A stretch of 6,493 nucleotides of DNA from NCBI GenBank assembly GCA_902796375.1, contig CADBOW010000064.1, positions 1 through 6,493 on the forward strand, written 5' to 3'. The position numbers were made by a program, and so were the translations under genes. The DNA comes from an uncultured Lachnospiraceae bacterium. GTDB taxonomy: Bacteria; Bacillota; Clostridia; Lachnospirales; Lachnospiraceae. This document shows positions 1 through 4,783 of the stretch, piece after piece (position 1 is the first letter of the stretch; each line of letters begins with the position of its first letter). The notes below the pieces were generated by a model, which saw only the letters and a list, made by a program, of their open reading frames with translations, had not been told where the DNA came from and did no database searches.

Positions 1-62
1 AGGGAGGCGAGGCAGCACCGGCGGAATGCCTCACATATACCGTAAGACGGGATCGGAACGGA

Positions 63-2765
63 ATGCCCATCGACAGGGTTGAGCTGAAGAAGGACAACTG
101 GAACCGGGAGTACCGGCAGGCAATTCAGCAAAATGATACGGAGAAGAAGAACCGCATGATGGCGGAAGCCTTCAACCGCATCGGCGCCATGAAGGTTCCG
201 GAGCCGGCGGAGATCAGGAAGAAGGGAATCATCAGCTTCTATGAACAGGACCCGGGGACATTTGCGGATCTTGTGAGATTTGCAAGGGATGTGGACCGGC
301 TGAAGGAAGCGGATCCGGCGGCAACAGACTATATGAATGCACATCCGGAGCTTGCGAAGAAGGTGGAGCTGGCCCGGGTTATGACAGAGCTTTTCACGGA
401 CGAGACCCGTGGAGTGAAGATCACCACAGAGAAGAAGAACCGGTACCAGCGAGTATTCGGAGAACTTCGTGAGCTGGAGCAGCAGGCCGCAGAACGGCAG
501 ATAGCGGCCCGGCAGGCAGCAGGCCAGCAGGCAGCAAATCAACAGGCGGAAGGACAGCAGCAGGCAAATCAGCAGGCGGAAGGCCAGCAGGCGGCAGGCC
601 AGCAGGCAGCGAACCAGCAGCAGGAGGCTGTGGCTCAGGTTCAGGAGGAGAACCAGGAGAAGAAGCGGGAGAATGAGTACAGCCAGAAGCTGTCAGAGAT
701 GAAGAAGACGGTGGTACGCACGTATTCGGCTGAGAAAAGGCTGATCGCAAAGGCTGAGAAGCTGATGAAGGAACGCCGGACCTATTATGAAGGCCTGGTG
801 GATCAGAAGGTGCAGGATGAGGACGCCAGACAGTATTACAAGGATCTGGCCAATCTGGTGGTCCTGATGGATTTACGCAGCATGGGCGTGGAATACCTGG
901 ACGGCACGGAGGATCTTCCGGAAGAGGAGCAGCGTTCCACGGATAAAGAGATCACCCGGCTCATGAAGAGCCTGAAGGACAGCAACTATCGTAACGTCGA
1001 AGCCCGGCAGGCCACGGATCTGCTGTTTGCAGATACATTTGTCCCTGAAGCGGACAGAAGATTCAGAGAGCTTCTGGCGGACCGGGAGAGCCATACCTAT
1101 AACTACGAGGATATGAATATCGAAAGCATGGAGGACATGGGAGTCACCTACGCTTACGTCGGAAGGAACTGGATGTTCCAAGTGGATAAAAAAACCGATC
1201 AGATGAGTTCGGTGATCGGCGGGATCAAGGCCACGAGGCGGGTAATGGAGCACCTGGGCCTGTCGGATCTGCATCCTGAGGTACAGCAGGTGACCGTCAA
1301 GGATGCACAGGGCGGAGAACATCTGGGCCTCCAGTATCGGAAGAAATTCCGTCAGTCATTAACGAAAAGAGAATTTGAAATGATGCACAACAGAGAACTC
1401 AGTGATCAGACGGTCATTTTCTCTCCGGAAGCATTGAAGCAGATATCATCCATACGGTTGATGCAGTATCTGGTGGGGGATGCCGGTTTCAATGCAGATG
1501 ATGGGATCTTCTACCAGGTCAGCGAAGTGGTGGGAGGAGCAGGAGAAAGAGCGACGCTTATGATCACCGGGGTCAGGTGTGATATCTTCGGCGGAGGCTT
1601 TAGTTTCATGGGCGGAAAGTCGATGGAGCGGGGCGATAGAAATCTTCCGCCTCTGGATAAGATCCATCTTCCTATTCTGGATCGGGAGTTGGTAGACCGG
1701 ATCCTGGACATGAAGGAGGGACAGGTCCGGGAGATCGCCGGAGATGTTCTGAACGGCGATAAGATCAACAGCTTTGATTCCAGACTCAAGGTGCTTCAGA
1801 AGAAGCTTCGGGAGCTGAAGGCGGAGGATGCGAAGCGGGCAAATGAAGACAAGGTGCTGTTCCGGGATGAGGATATGTTAAATACCGAGAAGCTGCGCAA
1901 GCTGGAGGAGCGGCTTCAGGAGAATAATGAGCAGATGTATCCCAGCATCACTGCGGGAGTCCGGGTGGCAGGCGCATCCCATGGAGATATCAGGGATGAA
2001 AATGGACAGGATGTGGAGGCATTTAATAACAGACTGTACTTCTCCATGAAGGAATATATAACCGAGGCTGCCGACAATGAGGAGAAGGTGAAGCGGATCC
2101 TGGAAATGCACAACGCATGCTATATGACAGACATTTTCGGTGATACCACATCCGTAAAATCCCAGAATGCATCCACCATAACGGATCAGATCGTGGAAGA
2201 GGTGATCACCAGGGATCTTCTGAAGGTGATACATAAAGGATGGATACAGGTCAAGGATCAGCTGCTGACGAAGTACCGGGAGACTGCCGAACGACTGAAG
2301 GATACGGAGGTTCCGCCGGAATTCAAAGATGAAGAGCGCAGCAGGAAATCGGTGGAGCTACGGGGCGAAGAACAGACCAGGATCCTGGAAAAGGAGCATT
2401 ATATCTACTACTTGGTGGCAAAGGAGAATCCGCAGCTGCTCCACACATTTGTCCTGTATGAAGGGCTGGAGACCACATTTGCGATTACCAGATTCGTCAA
2501 TCGTACCACTGACGCAGGTTTCGAGAATCCGGATGATCTTTCCGTGAATCTCATGAGCGAGGTAAGAGCGGAGAATCCGGATCTGGCGTTGGTAAGAGAA
2601 AACAAGAATGAACTGGTGGACAAGTTAAGCCTTGTGCTGAATTCCAACGTGTACCTGATCAATGAGGCGGTCCAGCATGAATCGCTGGAGGAATTCCGCG
2701 CTTATCAGAGGAATCTCGGAAAGGCGGTTGCAGAGAGAGTCCTTGGAGCCGATATGGTTCCGTAA
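63..2765 (+). CDS. Large cytoplasmic helical protein of unknown function, with Gln-rich repeat tract and possible degenerate kinase-like core; 5' end uncertain
   Basis: I do not recognise this family. The product from ATG 63 is 900 residues, highly charged, with no signal peptide or membrane segment, so it is probably cytoplasmic. Residues 1-140 look helical. Residues 139-193 are a Gln/Ala/Gly/Asn repeat tract, followed by a charged, coiled-coil-like stretch to about 245. Residues 365-520 form a more globular part: a strand-like segment (RNWMFQVDKK, 368-377), a helix ending in LGLSDL (398-403), a helix RLMQYLVGDAGFNADDGIF (465-483), then ITGVRCDIFGGGFSFMGG (501-518). That order recalls HipA/PI3K-like kinase folds, but the expected Asp-Arg-His and Asp-Asn residues are absent. 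Residues 570-620 are again coiled-coil-like and 640-900 are helical. ATG 63 has no good ribosome site, and the frame has no stop back to base 3, so the gene may begin outside the window. It ends 58 bases before the bilin-reductase-like gene, suggesting one transcript. Confidence 0.8.
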   Translation: MPIDRVELKKDNWNREYRQAIQQNDTEKKNRMMAEAFNRIGAMKVPEPAEIRKKGIISFYEQDPGTFADLVRFARDVDRLKEADPAATDYMNAHPELAKKVELARVMTELFTDETRGVKITTEKKNRYQRVFGELRELEQQAAERQIAARQAAGQQAANQQAEGQQQANQQAEGQQAAGQQAANQQQEAVAQVQEENQEKKRENEYSQKLSEMKKTVVRTYSAEKRLIAKAEKLMKERRTYYEGLVDQKVQDEDARQYYKDLANLVVLMDLRSMGVEYLDGTEDLPEEEQRSTDKEITRLMKSLKDSNYRNVEARQATDLLFADTFVPEADRRFRELLADRESHTYNYEDMNIESMEDMGVTYAYVGRNWMFQVDKKTDQMSSVIGGIKATRRVMEHLGLSDLHPEVQQVTVKDAQGGEHLGLQYRKKFRQSLTKREFEMMHNRELSDQTVIFSPEALKQISSIRLMQYLVGDAGFNADDGIFYQVSEVVGGAGERATLMITGVRCDIFGGGFSFMGGKSMERGDRNLPPLDKIHLPILDRELVDRILDMKEGQVREIAGDVLNGDKINSFDSRLKVLQKKLRELKAEDAKRANEDKVLFRDEDMLNTEKLRKLEERLQENNEQMYPSITAGVRVAGASHGDIRDENGQDVEAFNNRLYFSMKEYITEAADNEEKVKRILEMHNACYMTDIFGDTTSVKSQNASTITDQIVEEVITRDLLKVIHKGWIQVKDQLLTKYRETAERLKDTEVPPEFKDEERSRKSVELRGEEQTRILEKEHYIYYLVAKENPQLLHTFVLYEGLETTFAITRFVNRTTDAGFENPDDLSVNLMSEVRAENPDLALVRENKNELVDKLSLVLNSNVYLINEAVQHESLEEFRAYQRNLGKAVAERVLGADMVP
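477..641 (+). repeat. In-frame Gln/Ala-rich repeat tract within the 900-residue protein
   Basis: Codons 139-193 are dominated by CAG, GCA/GCG, GGC and AAY. The 11-residue block QAAGQQAANQQ occurs exactly at residues 151-161 and again at 176-186, 75 bases apart. NQQAEGQQ occurs at 159-166 and 169-176. The purine-rich, slippage-prone units suggest length variation between strains. The protein segment is probably a flexible or coiled-coil linker between the helical N-terminus and the rest. Confidence 0.85.
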
Positions 2766-2809
2766 AGAGGGGTTCTTCGAAATATCATATACATTTCAAC
2801 GACAGAAAA

Positions 2810-2815
2810 AGGAGG
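2810..2815 (+). promoter_or_regulatory. Ribosome binding site deciding the start of the bilin-reductase-like gene
   Basis: AGGAGG, inside an A-rich run, lies 8 bases before ATG 2824. The reading frame is open further upstream, back into the end of the preceding gene, but no comparable site precedes any earlier start. This fixes the start at 2824. Confidence 0.9.
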
Positions 2816-2823
2816 ATAAAATT

Positions 2824-3528
2824 ATGGGATTTTTTGAGGAAAACGAACAGAACATGCAGACGATTCTGGAAAGAGGACTGGGGATTCTCGCACAGAATTA
2901 CACAGTGAGAAAGCTGGACGCCGGTGAATTTGCGGCTCCCATCACCATGAATACGCAGTTTCGCATCGCGCATTATGAGATCGAAAATGTGGGTCATCTC
3001 ATGACCATGTATACGGAAGGAAATCCCCAGATGCAGATGGTTACATATACCCTGACCCCTTATTTCAAGAAGCTGCCGATGATCAGCACCGACTTTGTAT
3101 TTGGCGCAGACGGCGGGATGTTCATGATCGAGGTCTACGAGCTGGTGGAGAACCGGGAGGACGCTCAGTATCAGGAGTGGATCCGGAAATATGCGGATAA
3201 GCTCGCGGAGCTGTCTGACATCGCGGACATTCCTACGAAGCCCGCCTTCTATGATCCGTTCCGTCCGGTATTTGTGAGCAAGAAGAGGACCTATGACCGG
3301 GATGCGGCCTGCTTCCAGAACCTGATCGACATCATGAAGATCTTTATCGAGCAGGAAAATGCCGGTGAGAAGCTGACGGAGGAAGAGGCTGCCGCACAGA
3401 AGGCGATCCAGCACAAATACGTGGATGATCTCATCGACCTCAACGGCGTATCCACCATGGTCTGGGTGAAGGATCACGGAGCAGACTATGTCCGCCGCTT
3501 CTTCCATGAGATATTCTTCGGGGTATAA
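2824..3528 (+). CDS. Ferredoxin-dependent bilin reductase-like protein (PcyA/HY2 fold family)
   Basis: The 234-residue soluble product matches, by eye and from memory, ferredoxin-dependent bilin reductases, which reduce linear tetrapyrroles such as biliverdin; cyanobacterial PcyA is about 248 residues. Residues 46-57 (FRIAHYEIENVG) align with the PcyA strand carrying Glu76, here Glu52. Residues 84-106 (LPM..TDFVFGADGG....) align with the strand carrying catalytic Asp105, here Asp90. Residues 196-199 (QHKY) and the last 28 residues, 207-234, align without gaps to the PcyA C-terminus, sharing Asn207, Val213, Lys216, Gly219, Arg225, Phe232 and Val234. Thr74 sits where PcyA has His88, and Gly208 where it has Asp220, so the substrate or regiochemistry may differ. 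The gene follows the 900-residue protein gene by 58 bases. The fold family is fairly well supported. The substrate is unknown: host bilirubin or biliverdin, an anaerobic haem-opening product, or dietary chlorophyll catabolites are possible. It is not the flavin-type bilirubin reductase BilR. Confidence 0.68.
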   Translation: MGFFEENEQNMQTILERGLGILAQNYTVRKLDAGEFAAPITMNTQFRIAHYEIENVGHLMTMYTEGNPQMQMVTYTLTPYFKKLPMISTDFVFGADGGMFMIEVYELVENREDAQYQEWIRKYADKLAELSDIADIPTKPAFYDPFRPVFVSKKRTYDRDAACFQNLIDIMKIFIEQENAGEKLTEEEAAAQKAIQHKYVDDLIDLNGVSTMVWVKDHGADYVRRFFHEIFFGV

Positions 3529-3604
3529 GAGGCCGGGAGATCGGATATTTCCGCCTGTAGTTGTCGTAGAGTTTTCATATGAGAGTACTTTGTCCTGAGG
3601 ACCG

Positions 3605-3757
3605 GATCGCAGAGGACGGATTGACGGAGGCTGGTTTTGGGCGAATCGTAAGAGCCCAGACAACCTCGCGTTTTGATCGCAGGATGTGAGTTTGGATAGA
3701 GGTGGATTTTGATCTGAGAGTGAGGACCCGGACAGAATCGGATTTAGATTTAAGAGG
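3605..3757 (+). repeat. Degenerate 36-base tandem repeats in the gap before the AEC transporter gene
   Basis: The 237-base gap 3529-3765 has no supportable gene. From about 3605 it holds four to five diverged units of about 36 bases, each starting near GATC(G/T) and ending in a purine-rich GG(A)TTTT: roughly 3605-3638, 3639-3674, 3675-3710, 3711-3746, and a partial unit running into the ribosome site. Units at 3605 and 3675 share GATCGCAG; units at 3675 and 3711 share TTTTGATC and GGA.AGA. Read on the - strand the period is exactly 12 codons, with LKSK, LRSK, LRSK and IRPK recurring in register. The function is unknown; it could be a dispersed intergenic repeat, a leader element or a decayed coding repeat. 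Confidence 0.6.
3752..3757 (+). promoter_or_regulatory. Ribosome binding site of the AEC transporter gene
   Basis: AAGAGG lies 8 bases before ATG 3766. This spacing favours ATG 3766 over the in-frame TTG at 3760, which would be only 2 bases away. ATG 3770 is out of frame. Confidence 0.7.
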
Positions 3758-3765
3758 TTTTGGAA

Positions 3766-4689
3766 ATGGATGCAGGTATCGTAGCACAGCAGATGGGTAT
3801 GATCGTAATTCTGGTTGCGGTGGGATTCTATCTGTATAAGAGGAAGATCGTGGATGATAGAATGTCACAGAAGCTGTCTGTGATCGTTATCGATATCTGT
3901 AATCCTGCCATGATCCTGTCCTCCATGATCTCGGGACAAGTGGATGCAAATCATACGGAGCTTCTGATCGCGCTGGGGGTCGGCGGTGCATTTTACCTGC
4001 TGCTGGTCATACTGGGGGTTCTGATCCCGCGGCTGCTTCGGGTGCCGAAGGATAAGCGGCGTTTCTACAACGTGATGACGGTCTATACCAATGTGGGCTT
4101 CATCGGGCTGCCGGTGACGAAGGCCATCCTGCCGGATGATGCCTTCCTGTATGCGGTGGTCTGCAACGTAATGTACGCGCTGTTGTTCTACACCCACGGA
4201 GTCTCGGCGCTCAGCGGTGGACGGGAGAAAATGAATCTGCGCAAGGTCTTCAGTCCGGGAACCATTGCAGCGATCCTGGGAATCCTGGCCTGCTGGTTCC
4301 GGTTCGTTCCGCCGGAGATCATTCGAGGCAGTGTGGGACATATCGGAAATGCCACGGTATTCCTGTCCATGTCGCTGCTGGGCGTCTCCATCGCCAGAAG
4401 CAACATCGGCAGAGGCTTAAAGGACCTTCGACTCTGGGGGTTCGTGGCACTTCGGCTGATCCTGGTGCCGATTGCACTTTTCTTTGCACTGAAGGGCTTC
4501 GGAATGGACTCCATGTTGATCCTGGGCTTCACTCTGATGGCGCTGATGCCGGTGGGAAATCTCCCGTTGATCCAGGCGGAGAAAACCGGCGAGGAGACGG
4601 AAACTCTGTCAAATGGCATCGCGATCACCACCATCGTTTCAATGGTAACAATCACGGTATTGATGATCGTGTTTATGTCGTGGGCGTGA
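3766..4689 (+). CDS. AEC (auxin efflux carrier) family transporter
   Basis: The 307-residue membrane protein is typical of bacterial AEC-family secondary carriers, which move small organic anions such as malate, malonate or related acids across the cytoplasmic membrane; the substrate cannot be told from sequence. Ten hydrophobic segments are visible at about residues 5-24, 36-54, 65-88, 101-119, 127-146, 164-181, 192-211, 223-243, 249-266 and 284-305, arranged as two halves of five. Family hallmarks are the broken-helix motif CNPAMIL (45-51), TNVGFIGLP (108-116) early in the first half, and in the second half GNATVFLSMSLLGVSIA (194-210) and MPVGNLPLIQAEKTG (261-275). Full length with no frameshift. 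It has a repeat-filled leader of its own and is followed 94 bases later by a secreted peptidase gene, with no evident functional link to either neighbour. Confidence 0.9.
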   Translation: MDAGIVAQQMGMIVILVAVGFYLYKRKIVDDRMSQKLSVIVIDICNPAMILSSMISGQVDANHTELLIALGVGGAFYLLLVILGVLIPRLLRVPKDKRRFYNVMTVYTNVGFIGLPVTKAILPDDAFLYAVVCNVMYALLFYTHGVSALSGGREKMNLRKVFSPGTIAAILGILACWFRFVPPEIIRGSVGHIGNATVFLSMSLLGVSIARSNIGRGLKDLRLWGFVALRLILVPIALFFALKGFGMDSMLILGFTLMALMPVGNLPLIQAEKTGEETETLSNGIAITTIVSMVTITVLMIVFMSWA

Positions 4690-4702
4690 ATGTAAGGGTA
4701 TG

Positions 4703-4736
4703 GAAAGTCCTGAGGATATAGAAAGACTGAGGATAT
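4703..4736 (+). repeat. Short tandem direct repeat upstream of the peptidase gene
   Basis: GAAAGTCCTGAGGATAT (4703-4719) is followed one base later by GAAAGACTGAGGATAT (4721-4736), differing by one substitution and a one-base gap. The 10-mer GTCCTGAGGA in the first copy also occurs at 3592-3601, at the start of the previous intergenic gap. The pair could be an operator or a remnant of a dispersed repeat; no clear -35/-10 pair was found around it. Confidence 0.6.
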
Positions 4737-4764
4737 CGTACCTCCGTGTAGTGTAGTTATGTAG

Positions 4765-4771
4765 AAGGAGG
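4765..4771 (+). promoter_or_regulatory. Ribosome binding site of the S8 peptidase gene, with long spacing
   Basis: AAGGAGG lies 12 bases before ATG 4784, longer than the 8 bases used by the two preceding genes. The signal peptide begins immediately at this ATG, which supports the start. A CCTCC at 4741-4745 could pair with GGAGG at 4767-4771. Confidence 0.75.
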
Positions 4772-4783
4772 GGACGTAAGGGG

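Noticed and set aside
2662..2823. N-terminal extension of the bilin-reductase-like gene overlapping the previous gene
   Set aside because: The frame is open, but the ribosome site at 2810-2815 and the start of family similarity place the start at 2824.
3592..3602. GTCC-TGA-GGAC palindrome as a possible terminator after the bilin-reductase-like gene
   Set aside because: The stem is only 4 bp with a 3-base loop and no following T-run, so it is not a credible intrinsic terminator.
3621..3649. TTGACG with a possible -10 about 17 bases downstream as a promoter for the transporter
   Set aside because: The -10 position (AATCGT) matches TATAAT poorly, and it lies within the degenerate repeats, so I cannot support it.
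2785..3663. 292-codon open frame on the - strand opposite the bilin-reductase-like gene
   Set aside because: It lies opposite a gene with a strong ribosome site and recognisable family motifs. Its translation has no domain-like pattern, and such antisense frames are common in GC-biased coding DNA.
3579..3689. 36-codon small open frame on the + strand in the gap before the transporter
   Set aside because: It has no ribosome site before its ATG, and it runs through the degenerate repeats without any recognisable feature.
3605..3757. CRISPR-like array because of the 36-base period
   Set aside because: The units are contiguous and diverged with no conserved repeat separated by unique spacers, so it is not a CRISPR array.
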